From assembly GCA_005800965.1 (NCBI GenBank), contig SYEA01000017.1:1-15572 (forward strand): DNA of 15,572 nucleotides, read 5' to 3'. The first letter of the stretch is position 1. Each line of letters starts with the position of its first letter. Shown here piece after piece: positions 1 to 6,497 of this stretch. The translations under genes and the position numbers were made by a program. The notes under the pieces were generated by a model. That model saw nothing but the letters and a program-made list of their open reading frames with translations. It did no database searches and was not told the DNA's origin. This DNA is from Actinomycetota bacterium. GTDB lineage: Bacteria > Actinomycetota > Acidimicrobiia > Acidimicrobiales > Ilumatobacteraceae.

Positions 1-226
1 CGATACCGAGCGCTTCTCCTGGGGCGACTTCAAACGACACGTCCCAGGCGGCAACAATCGAACCGTTGAGCGGGCTTTTCGCTGTTTCGGGGCCCGGCCC
101 AGTTGAGTTGATCACCGCGTCGTCGAACGGACCATAGACCTTGCCCAAGCCCTCTACCTTCAACAACCAGTCGGGAATGGCGAGTTTGGCGACATCAAAA
201 CGCCGGTCGGTAAATGTGTCGCTCAT
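1..226 (-). CDS. phnK: PhnK, C-P lyase system ATP-binding protein (N-terminal part; runs off the window)
   Basis: The minus strand from ATG at 226 reads MSDTFTDRRFDVAKLAIPDW and continues for 75 codons to the window edge. It contains the start of an ABC-type nucleotide-binding domain: a LLKVEGLGKVYG strand, then AAWDVSFEVAPGEALGI, which leads to a Walker A lying outside the window. The start overlaps the phnJ stop by four bases (ATGA), as expected for translational coupling in the phnGHIJK block. In the known family PhnK is an ABC ATPase that docks on the C-P lyase core complex PhnGHIJ. A region of roughly 20 residues rich in Gly/Pro (about residues 42-56) sits between the first strand and AAWDVSF; shorter PhnK proteins such as that of E. 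coli lack it. PhnL rather than PhnK is possible, but position directly after phnJ favours PhnK. Confidence 0.85.
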   Translation of the reverse strand, partial: MSDTFTDRRFDVAKLAIPDWLLKVEGLGKVYGPFDDAVINSTGPGPETAKSPLNGSIVAAWDVSFEVAPGEALGI

Positions 227-1065
227 GTGGCAGGCCGCTGTCGTGCACACCAGTCGGTGTCGCTGCAGAGCCACGTGGTGGAGTTGGGGAGCGACACCAA
301 GAAACTTTCGCTCTTTCCACACAGCGCACAACAGGCACCGTCAGAATTCTCCACTTCAAACGGCACATCCTCGAACGTCAGGGGCTCGACCATCGTGTAC
401 GGCGGAATTGCGTAGATACGTTTTTCCCTTCCGGCGCCGAACAGGGTGAGAAATGGCGCGTCATGTAGGCGCGGAATATCCCAACGGGGAATCGGGGTGG
501 TGGCGACCACGTACCGCCCATTCACCAGACAGGGGTAACCAGTCGTCTGGGTAATGACGCCGTTGCGCACCTTGTCCTCGTACAGACTCAGCCACATGCG
601 TGAGTAGTCGGCTTCGCCGTGCATTCGGGCGAGCTCGCGCATGTCACGTTCAACCCCACGCAACGGCTCGGGCACCGGCACCTGCAGGACAAGAATGCTT
701 GTTTCATCGAGCCCGTCTTCGGGAATCCGGTGGCGACTTTGGGTGAGTGTTGCTTCGCTGGCAATCGAACTCTCGTCGGCACCAGTCGACGAAGTCACCA
801 GGCGGCGGAGGTTCACGGCGTTGACGCCATCGTCGTCACCCTGATCGATGACCTTGACCGTGTCATCGTCGTGCACCACTGCCAGCGTTATCTGCAGCCC
901 GCCTGAGCCCCAGCCACGGGCGACCGGCATTTCGCGCGAACCGAACGGCACTTGGTACCCAGGGATTGCGACGGCAGCGAGCGTGGCGCGGCGAATTTCG
1001 CGTTTGGCGAACTCGTCGAGCAGTTCAGTCGACTCGCGGTGGTCGATGAGGTCGCTAAGCGCCAT
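223..1065 (-). CDS. phnJ: PhnJ, carbon-phosphorus lyase (radical SAM)
   Basis: 280 residues, close to the 281 of E. coli PhnJ. PhnJ is the radical SAM enzyme that cleaves the C-P bond of 5-phosphoribosyl-1-phosphonates, releasing the alkane (methane from methylphosphonate) and a cyclic ribose phosphate. Visible support: the AVAIPGYQVPFGSREMP segment, whose Gly36 aligns with the E. coli glycyl-radical Gly32; KVIDQGDDDGVNAV; IPEPLR-like VPVPEPLRGVERD; and LFGAGREKRIYAIPPYT. The C-terminal cluster motif is CX2CX17CX5C with Cys246, Cys249, Cys267 and Cys273 (CSDTDWC), plus an extra Cys245. The E. coli protein has 21 residues between the second and third cysteine, so the loop is four shorter here. 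The start overlaps the phnI end by 11 bases and the stop overlaps phnK by four. It acts in the cytoplasm within PhnGHIJ. Confidence 0.97.
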   Translation of the reverse strand: MALSDLIDHRESTELLDEFAKREIRRATLAAVAIPGYQVPFGSREMPVARGWGSGGLQITLAVVHDDDTVKVIDQGDDDGVNAVNLRRLVTSSTGADESSIASEATLTQSRHRIPEDGLDETSILVLQVPVPEPLRGVERDMRELARMHGEADYSRMWLSLYEDKVRNGVITQTTGYPCLVNGRYVVATTPIPRWDIPRLHDAPFLTLFGAGREKRIYAIPPYTMVEPLTFEDVPFEVENSDGACCALCGKSESFLVSLPNSTTWLCSDTDWCARQRPAT

Positions 1066-2167
1066 CGTGTGCGCTCGCTTCGTTGCTTCGCATTTTGCGA
1101 ACCGCCAGTTTGCGCTCGATCATCGAGCGAAAAGTCACGTAGTGCGGAAGTTTCAAGTGCTCCAGGAAGCCCGCCGAGTCGAGGGCATCGGTGGTGAGTA
1201 GCAGTGACTGCTCCAGTTGGGTCTTTCCGGCATCGCGATGGCAGGCGATATCCAGATTGGCCATGGCAATCGCCTTGCGTTCGTTGTGGCCAAAGCACAG
1301 TCCGTAGCCGACATCGAATCGCGTTCGGTCTTCGTCGATACCTTCGAGGTCTTCGATTGCTTCGACTTCGCTCACCCGGATGTGGGAGACGGTGACGACG
1401 TCGCCAGACACCGGATGACGCACGTTGAGCGGCAAAGTGGCGTGACGCACTTCGCCGAGGGTGACTTCGTGTAGGTATCCGTCTGGTCCGAGGATGTTGC
1501 GGTACCACTGATTGACGAGGGCCCCGGTGTCGGCGCGCGACATCGAACTCAGCAAAGCCGAGCGCGGTGCCGGCGGCCGCGCCGGCGTACGGGTGATGTC
1601 GAACGGCTCGGGGTCGTCGGTGCGGCGGCGATCAATCAACATGTCCATGTCCCGTAGCAGGTCGATGAGTCGACGCGGCGAGATCTCTTCAGCCGGCGGA
1701 CTTTTTTCTTCGACGATTCCTCGTTCGGCCCCACGCAATTTTTCTGCCTCTTCACGGGCGTCAGCGTCGGCAGTGCGTTCCAGAAACCGCGCGGTGTAAT
1801 CCACTGAACGCCCGAGCAATTGATTACCTGGAACACGCTGGAACGCGGGCACGATTCGGCGCATGACCTGGGCATCATCGACATCGGTGGCCTCGGAATA
1901 GGTGAGTCGCGGCAGGGTCGAGCGGTACGCACGCAGTAGGTGGACTGCTTCAGTGGCATCACCCTCGCTTTGGCGGATTGCCTTGCTTGCTAATTGGGGC
2001 TCCCACAGGCCCGCTTCGCCCATGACGCGGTCAACGAGCAGGCGCAGTTTGTCGAGAATCTGTTCTTCTTCGAGCCAATTCGAGTCAGACACGAGCCGCT
2101 TGGTTCGCACGAGTTTTTCGGCGGCACGAATTGCGTCGAGCCCGCCTCGTGCTGAAACGTATCCCAT
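1055..2167 (-). CDS. phnI: PhnI, C-P lyase core subunit (nucleosidase)
   Basis: 370 residues, against 354 in E. coli. In the known pathway PhnI, helped by PhnG, PhnH and PhnL, exchanges the adenine of ATP for a phosphonate to give ribose-1-phosphonate 5-triphosphate. The family is recognisable from the N-terminal MGYVSARGGLDAIRAAEKLV, from TRTPARPPAPRSALLSSMSR in the middle, from GYGLCFGHNERKAIAMANLD, and from the C-terminal HLKLPHYVTFRSMIERKL followed by a short basic tail. The ATG lies one base after the phnH stop. The C-terminus runs 11 bases into phnJ, so the genes are almost certainly co-translated. I see no truncation or frameshift. Confidence 0.95.
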   Translation of the reverse strand: MGYVSARGGLDAIRAAEKLVRTKRLVSDSNWLEEEQILDKLRLLVDRVMGEAGLWEPQLASKAIRQSEGDATEAVHLLRAYRSTLPRLTYSEATDVDDAQVMRRIVPAFQRVPGNQLLGRSVDYTARFLERTADADAREEAEKLRGAERGIVEEKSPPAEEISPRRLIDLLRDMDMLIDRRRTDDPEPFDITRTPARPPAPRSALLSSMSRADTGALVNQWYRNILGPDGYLHEVTLGEVRHATLPLNVRHPVSGDVVTVSHIRVSEVEAIEDLEGIDEDRTRFDVGYGLCFGHNERKAIAMANLDIACHRDAGKTQLEQSLLLTTDALDSAGFLEHLKLPHYVTFRSMIERKLAVRKMRSNEASAHDGA

Positions 2168-2168
2168 A

Positions 2169-2783
2169 TCAGTTCTTGCCCGGTACTGAACCAGCGAAAC
2201 TCATCGCCGCAATGTGGGTGGTGCGTGGCAGGCCAATGACTTCGCCAGTGGCCGACACGAGCCAACAGTCGATACCCATTGGCGGCCGCGAATTGGCCAC
2301 CGACCGAGCAGCCAAAAATGCCGCACTGGCGCTGTTGACCGTGAGTGTGGTGCCACTGACAACCCCCGGACCACTCAGGCGCAATTGGGTGCTGTCGGGC
2401 AAAGGAGGAACAGCCGGAACAGTCGGAACATTCCATGCCACAACAAGTCGGCAGCCGAGCTCTGGTTGATACGTAGTGCCACGGTGCAAATTGAGTGTGG
2501 TTTCGTCGGTCGGCATGGCGTCGTGCATCACGAACTGGGCCTCGCGTGACGCCACGGTGCGTGCCCCGGTGATGGTGGCAATTTCTGCCTGCAACTCGGG
2601 CTGATCTGGTGCACACATCGTGGTTTCAATATCGGTGAGGGCGAGCATCGGCAAGCACAGAGCGGGCATCCGAGCAACAAGTTCACGGGGCAGTTGTGAG
2701 ACACGACCCGGAAAGGCAAATGCCGTTAGCAACGCTCGAAAGACCAAGGTTGATTCTTTGGATGTAAGAGTGCTCAACCGCAT
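2169..2783 (-). CDS. phnH: PhnH, C-P lyase core subunit
   Basis: 204 residues from ATG at 2783, near the 194 of E. coli PhnH. The open frame extends upstream to 2978, but that part overlaps phnG antisense-free on the same strand in another frame. The ATG used here starts one base after the phnG stop and gives a PhnH-like N-terminus (MRLSTLTSKESTLVFRALL, then AFPGRVSQLPRE). PhnH is a catalytically unassigned, PLP-transferase-like fold protein that dimerises in the PhnGHIJ core and is required for phosphonate ribosylation. Other visible segments are LALTDIETTMC, FVMHDAMPTD, RGTTYQPELGCRLVV and LRLSGPGV, which match the usual order of conserved PhnH blocks. The C-terminus ends in GLPRTTHIAAMSFAG followed by a short tail. 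Confidence 0.92.
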   Translation of the reverse strand: MRLSTLTSKESTLVFRALLTAFAFPGRVSQLPRELVARMPALCLPMLALTDIETTMCAPDQPELQAEIATITGARTVASREAQFVMHDAMPTDETTLNLHRGTTYQPELGCRLVVAWNVPTVPAVPPLPDSTQLRLSGPGVVSGTTLTVNSASAAFLAARSVANSRPPMGIDCWLVSATGEVIGLPRTTHIAAMSFAGSVPGKN

Positions 2784-2784
2784 G

Positions 2785-3234
2785 TCACTCAAACTCTTCA
2801 AAATTGACCCGCGTCGGTGCGAGGTCCGACCACTCGCGACGGGTGGAACTGTCGATGCGTTCGGTCGTCTCGTCACACAGTCGGCTGATGTTCTCACGAA
2901 GGAGCGAATATTCAGGTTCATGGGTTCGTGAAATGGCATCACAGAGAGCGGCAGCCAACGCAGCCTCTTTGTTTTCACCGCTCACCATCGCCCAACCGCG
3001 ATGCGTGTCAATCAGCACTTCGCAGCGTGTTACGACCACCTCACCAAGATAAAAACGCTCACGGCACACGGGCTCACGCACTTGCATCATCACCAACCCC
3101 ACCGTGGGTGGATGAACGATGCTGAGTGCCGCTGAAAGTTTTGGATTGGCTGCACAAAGTTCACCGACCTCAATCAGACGGTCGGGTGTCGCCTGCATCA
3201 ACGCACTCGATAAGTGTGCCGACGATGTTGACAT
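2785..3234 (-). CDS. phnG: PhnG, C-P lyase core subunit
   Basis: 149 residues, the usual length for PhnG (150 in E. coli). PhnG is a small subunit of the PhnGHIJ core that supports the PhnI reaction. The segment GLVMMQVREPVCRERFYLGE, followed by VVVTRCEV, matches the family block that ends in FYLGEVLVTE in E. coli. The middle GWAMVSGENKEAALAAALCD and the C-terminal REWSDLAPTRVNFEEFE are also typical. It is the first gene of the leftward C-P lyase block. No Shine-Dalgarno precedes its ATG; instead a TAGTTT box ends eight bases upstream, suggesting a leaderless mRNA from its own promoter, separate from the phnY*/phnZ pair further upstream. Confidence 0.94.
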   Translation of the reverse strand: MSTSSAHLSSALMQATPDRLIEVGELCAANPKLSAALSIVHPPTVGLVMMQVREPVCRERFYLGEVVVTRCEVLIDTHRGWAMVSGENKEAALAAALCDAISRTHEPEYSLLRENISRLCDETTERIDSSTRREWSDLAPTRVNFEEFE

Positions 3235-3242
3235 TGTTCCGC

Positions 3243-3275
3243 AAACTACGCAGGGTGAGTAAACAACAAGTTACG
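3243..3275 (-). promoter_or_regulatory. Predicted PHO-box promoter of phnG (leaderless)
   Basis: On the minus strand two 11-base units lie head to tail, CGTAACTTGTT (3275-3265) and GTTTACTCACC (3264-3254). Five bases (CTGCG) follow, then a -10-like TAGTTT (3248-3243) and GCGG; the phnG ATG begins eight bases after the box. The second unit matches 6 of 7 positions of the actinobacterial PHO half-site G(T/G)TCAYY, the first 5 of 7. The same layout stands in front of the phnY*-like gene (4612-4644), and that copy is what makes the call credible. Regulation by phosphate (PhoP or RegX3 type) is inferred. Confidence 0.6.
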
Positions 3276-3294
3276 AAAGAACTAACGACACCCG

Positions 3295-3846
3295 TCAAGT
3301 AGACGCAAGGACGCGTGTGATCTCTGCGCCAAAATCTGCGAACGACAATCCGCTCGGCGTCAGGTCTTTACTTTGCTCGTCCCATCGGCGTAGGGCAACC
3401 GCCCGATCAGCAGCCGGATGCTTGCGGAAACGCACAATCTCTTCGGTAGTCATGGGGCCACCTTGCACCATCAGACTGCGCACCGAGCCCACCGAGAGCG
3501 TGGCAAAGTACGAACTTTCGACGGCACACAGGTACCGCTTGGCTTCGACATGCAGCGCGATTGGCGCGGTCACTGCCGGCGGAAAAAAGCGTGCCAGATA
3601 TGCAGCCCCGGTCGACTCGTGTGAGTCATTTGAGGCAAGGTCGACGGTGCCATCGTTGCGCTCGAGTTCGAGCAGGTGCCCGATGTCGTGCAACAAGGCA
3701 CCCACCACTAGGCCGTCGTCGGCATCTGCGGCACGCGCGAATCGTGCGCATTGCACTGCGTGTTCCAACTGGGAAACCTGTTCGTCGTATTTACTGGTGC
3801 CCCACTTTGCAAAAAGGGTTTCGATGTGGGTGACGATATTGATCAT
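3295..3846 (-). CDS. PhnZ-like HD-domain mixed-valence diiron oxygenase
   Basis: 183 residues. The HD-domain metal set is complete: His29, His53-Asp54 (HDIGH), His76, His99 and Asp156, as in PhnZ and its relative myo-inositol oxygenase. Further PhnZ-like marks are Tyr20 before QLEHAVQCA, Lys103 in HVEAKRYL, QGGPMT at 128-133 and RRWDEQSKD at 153-161. Proteins of this type oxidatively cleave an alpha-hydroxyphosphonate, releasing phosphate: PhnZ makes glycine from hydroxylated 2-aminoethylphosphonate, TmpB glycine betaine, and PhnZ1 formate from hydroxymethylphosphonate. The sequence alone does not settle which. The start overlaps the stop of the upstream dioxygenase gene by ATGA, so the two are a coupled pair. 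A 60-bp gap with a promoter separates it from phnG. Confidence 0.88.
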   Translation of the reverse strand: MINIVTHIETLFAKWGTSKYDEQVSQLEHAVQCARFARAADADDGLVVGALLHDIGHLLELERNDGTVDLASNDSHESTGAAYLARFFPPAVTAPIALHVEAKRYLCAVESSYFATLSVGSVRSLMVQGGPMTTEEIVRFRKHPAADRAVALRRWDEQSKDLTPSGLSFADFGAEITRVLAST

Positions 3847-4604
3847 GATGGCACTGGCCGGCCGCGAAAGTCGTCAATCAGCGAAATCTGCACCCGTTCA
3901 CCGTTGGTGGCTGCCGTGGCCAATTCGGCACGTTTCCGTGCGTAGTATGCCTCGCGCAGGTCACCTTCGCTGGCCGCGTTGTACGTGGGATACAGCGCCC
4001 GGCGATCGGACGTTGAGCGGTTATCGCCACTGCGATGTGGTGTTCTGGAGTGAAACCAGAGCACTTGCCCGGCTCGCAACGGCATCGCCTGCCAGGTGAG
4101 TGACTCGGCAACGGCTGCGGGAATACATCCCCTCGCATCGGTCGGGATGAGTTCGTGATGCAAACCAGAGACAAGTTCTAGGCAGCCATTTTCGGTCGTG
4201 GCATCGTCGATGGCGATCATGCACGAGACATGGTTGTCAATGAACGGATACGCGGGTGCATCTTGGTGAGGCTCCCAGCCTGCTCCGCCGGCCAGCTTGT
4301 AGTTGATTTTTTCCTTGTACAACACGGCTGACGTGCCCATGAGTTGACCGGCAATGTCGATCATCGCGCCCGCACAGAGCAAGGCCCGCAGCCCGGGGCT
4401 AAAGGGGGTGAAATATTCAGTGCGACAGCGACGAACACCAGCGTCGGTCAATTCATAGTGGTGCATCCAGTCGCCGCTATCTGACCAAGACTGCACCTCG
4501 TCTACCGCCTCACTCACTGCCGCGGTTTCGGCTTCGTTGAGCACCGCACTGAGCACCCATCCGTGGGTGTCGAAATGGGTTTTGCTGTCCGTTGACAGAG
4601 TCAT
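3843..4604 (-). CDS. PhnY*-like 2-oxoglutarate/Fe(II) phosphonate hydroxylase
   Basis: 253 residues of the PhyH-like dioxygenase family from ATG at 4604. It has the facial triad His113-X-Asp115 (WEPHQDAPAYP) and His190 (TPHRSGDN), the probable 2-oxoglutarate-binding Arg202 (DRRALYPTY), and YKEKINYK at 96-103 just before the triad, as in PhnY*/TmpA enzymes. Such enzymes hydroxylate the carbon next to phosphorus, preparing the substrate for the HD oxygenase encoded next. The open frame extends to 4718. An in-frame ATG at 4613 overlaps the predicted -10 box, and ATG 4604 lies seven bases after that box with no Shine-Dalgarno, so I chose 4604. Substrate could be 2-aminoethylphosphonate, its trimethyl form or methylphosphonate. 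Confidence 0.88.
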   Translation of the reverse strand: MTLSTDSKTHFDTHGWVLSAVLNEAETAAVSEAVDEVQSWSDSGDWMHHYELTDAGVRRCRTEYFTPFSPGLRALLCAGAMIDIAGQLMGTSAVLYKEKINYKLAGGAGWEPHQDAPAYPFIDNHVSCMIAIDDATTENGCLELVSGLHHELIPTDARGCIPAAVAESLTWQAMPLRAGQVLWFHSRTPHRSGDNRSTSDRRALYPTYNAASEGDLREAYYARKRAELATAATNGERVQISLIDDFRGRPVPS

Positions 4605-4611
4605 CACCCGC

Positions 4612-4644
4612 ATACTACGCGGGCAAAGTGAACAACCGATGAAG
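4612..4644 (-). promoter_or_regulatory. Predicted PHO-box promoter of the phnY*-phnZ pair (leaderless)
   Basis: On the minus strand the units CTTCATCGGTT (4644-4634) and GTTCACTTTGC (4633-4623) form an 11-base direct repeat of the actinobacterial PHO type, with 6 and 7 matches to the 7-base core G(T/G)TCAYY. Five bases later comes TAGTAT (4617-4612), then GCGGGTG and the ATG at 4604. Spacing and even flanking bases (GCG before, GCGG after the -10) equal those in front of phnG. Confidence 0.65.
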
Positions 4645-4660
4645 TCGACGTGCCACCAAA

Positions 4661-4726
4661 GTTCACGCAGGCTTACCAAGTAATACACCTCGAGGAAATG
4701 TTTTCGTAATGCCCCCAATCTACTTT
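4661..4726 (+). promoter_or_regulatory. Possible promoter of the rightward phn genes
   Basis: A TACTTT box (TANNNT) at 4721-4726 stands seven bases before ATG 4734, which has no Shine-Dalgarno; this is the same -10-to-start spacing as in the divergent phnY* promoter. Further upstream GTTCACGCAGG at 4661-4671 resembles one PHO half-site. The following 11 bases (CTTACCAAGTA) match the core poorly and the distance to the -10 is about 50 bases, so the PHO-box reading is weak on this side. The -10 and leaderless start are the firmer part. Confidence 0.4.
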
Positions 4727-4733
4727 TCTGCTC

Positions 4734-6446
4734 ATGAACAAACGAAAGTACTTCCTCACCGTCCCATTCATCGTGCTGCCACTCGTTGCAAGTTTGACAG
4801 CAGCACCGAGCGCCGCAACGTCAACGCAGCCGGCAGCAGCGAAGCCTGCGAACGTCACTGGTGTATCTCTGCGACTTGCATCTCGCTATGACACGTTGGC
4901 AGGCGTCGGTGGCGCCGAAATTTCGGCGATGGATGCAAAGAGCAAGCGTCTGTTCATCACGAACGGTGTGAAGAATACGATCGACATCGTTGACATCAGC
5001 GATATCAAAAAGCCGAAATTGGTCAAAGCAGTCAGCCTGTCAGACAAGGGCGTCACCGGTATCCAAAGCGTGGCCGCACAGAACGGTTTGGTCGTCGTCG
5101 CAACTTCGGTCGGCGCAAAAACTGCAGCTGGACGCGTGTTCATGATGGACGTCGACGGCAAACTGCTGGCCTCGGCACCAAAAGGCGTGGCAGTCGGAGC
5201 ACTTCCCGACTCCATCCACATCAGCCCGGACGGTCGCTATGTGTTGACCGCCAACGAGGGTGAGCCCCAGGACTATTGCAAGGTGAATGGCGTACTTACC
5301 GAAACAAGTGATCCGAAGGGCTCGGTGTCAATCATTGACACCAAGGCAAAGAAGCTCGTCGCCAAGACACTTGATTTTTCTGCCTTTGACAACCGCTTGA
5401 GCGGCATCATCTATGCCGGTGGTCGGGTGTACGGACCAGGTGCGACCGTGGCCCAAGACCTTGAGCCCGAGTACATCGCCATTTCCAAAGACAGCACCAC
5501 CGCGTGGGTGACGCTGCAGGAAAACAACGCCATCGCGACAGTCGACCTCGTCACCGGTGCAATCATCGGCATCTCTGGTTTGGGTTTCAAGAACTACAAC
5601 ACTGATGCAACGGGAATCGACCCGAGCGATAAAGACACCCTGGCATCCGTGCGAGCGGTGCCGGCCTTCGGCATGTATCAGCCCGACGCGGTGGCTGTCG
5701 CCCGTCTCGGTGGTAACGACTACCTGTTCACTGCCAACGAAGGTGACGCCCGTGAATGGCCGTGCCTAATGGGTGGAACGAGCCTGACAGTCGCCGAAGC
5801 CGAAGACGTGCGGTACGGCGTGAACGGCACGAATGCTGCGTTGAAGACTGACGCAACACTCGGGCGTCTCAATGTCACACCATTCACCCCAGCCACCGTT
5901 ACCGGAACCCTTGTGACTTCTAAAACGCCGGTCGCCGAGGCCTATTCGCTCGGTGCCCGATCCTTCACGGTGTGGAAAGCACCAACGTTCGACGGCGTGT
6001 TTCCGGCTGAGCGTGTGTATGACTCCGGAAATTTCATTGAGACCAAAGTGCTGGAAATCAACAGCGGCTTTTTCAATGCCGACTGGAGCACTGTCACCGG
6101 GACAGCAAACCTGAAGGACACCCGCAGCGACAACAAGGGCCCCGAGCCCGAGGGCATCGCTTTCGGTAAGGCTTTCGGCAAGAATTGGTTGGTCGTTGGT
6201 CTCGAGCGAGACGGTGGCATCATGTTGTTCGAAGTCAGCAATCCTGCTGCACCACAATTCGTTCAGTACATCTCGACCACCGATTGGCTCGGTGGCATGT
6301 TCAACCTCATCAAGCCGGCTGGCGACGTGTCGCCCGAAGGCATTTTGTTTATCGAGGCCAAGAACAGCCCGACCAAGAAGCCACTCGTCATCGTGAGCTA
6401 CGAGCTTTCTGGCACGGTAGCGATCTTTGAACTCAACAACAAATAA
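4734..6446 (+). CDS. Secreted choice-of-anchor-I / LVIVD-type beta-propeller protein
   Basis: 570 residues with a Sec signal peptide: MNKRKYFLTV, a hydrophobic core to about residue 24, and Ala-rich cleavage sites near 24-28. The mature part looks like a seven-bladed propeller with repeated blade strands (TIDIVDISDIKKPKLV, GSVSIIDTKAKKLV, IATVDLVTG) and the marks of the choice-of-anchor I family: DGRYVLTANEGEP around Asn174, TANEGDARE around Asn335, GPEPEGIAFG at 469-478 and SPEGILFIEAKNSP at 533-546. Members are often annotated as alkaline phosphatase because of fused domains, but no metallophosphatase motif is visible here. There is no C-terminal anchor; it ends in GTVAIFELNNK. Placement directly after a phosphonate promoter region and before phnD suggests a job in phosphorus acquisition outside the membrane; that is inference. 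Confidence 0.75.
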   Translation: MNKRKYFLTVPFIVLPLVASLTAAPSAATSTQPAAAKPANVTGVSLRLASRYDTLAGVGGAEISAMDAKSKRLFITNGVKNTIDIVDISDIKKPKLVKAVSLSDKGVTGIQSVAAQNGLVVVATSVGAKTAAGRVFMMDVDGKLLASAPKGVAVGALPDSIHISPDGRYVLTANEGEPQDYCKVNGVLTETSDPKGSVSIIDTKAKKLVAKTLDFSAFDNRLSGIIYAGGRVYGPGATVAQDLEPEYIAISKDSTTAWVTLQENNAIATVDLVTGAIIGISGLGFKNYNTDATGIDPSDKDTLASVRAVPAFGMYQPDAVAVARLGGNDYLFTANEGDAREWPCLMGGTSLTVAEAEDVRYGVNGTNAALKTDATLGRLNVTPFTPATVTGTLVTSKTPVAEAYSLGARSFTVWKAPTFDGVFPAERVYDSGNFIETKVLEINSGFFNADWSTVTGTANLKDTRSDNKGPEPEGIAFGKAFGKNWLVVGLERDGGIMLFEVSNPAAPQFVQYISTTDWLGGMFNLIKPAGDVSPEGILFIEAKNSPTKKPLVIVSYELSGTVAIFELNNK

Positions 6447-6451
6447 GTCAT

Positions 6452-6483
6452 ACAACCCCCAAACAACAACCCCCAACCAACAA
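6452..6483 (+). other. A/C-only leader with a repeated CAACCCCCAA before phnD
   Basis: The gap before phnD contains 32 bases without a single G or T, including CAACCCCCAA twice (6453-6462 and 6467-6476). It ends in the phnD ribosome-binding site AAGGAG at 6482-6487, ten bases before the ATG. No terminator hairpin can form in it, so read-through from the upstream gene is likely. Such an unstructured leader may help initiation of the abundant binding protein; this is inference. Confidence 0.5.
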
Positions 6484-6497
6484 GGAGCACTAGTTCA

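Noticed and set aside
888..1508. 206-codon minus-strand frame overlapping phnI and phnJ
   Set aside because: Arg-rich alternative frame of two conserved genes; no family features.
2784..2978. Extended N-terminus of phnH
   Set aside because: The frame is open to 2978, but the extension lies over phnG, has no family resemblance, and ATG 2783 sits one base after the phnG stop.
3317..4099. 260-codon plus-strand frame over phnZ and phnY*
   Set aside because: Arg/Ser-rich shadow frame opposite two genes with full catalytic residue sets.
5766..6476. 236-codon antisense frame over the propeller gene
   Set aside because: Shadow of a well-supported gene on the other strand; the protein shows no recognisable motif and would cover the phnD leader.
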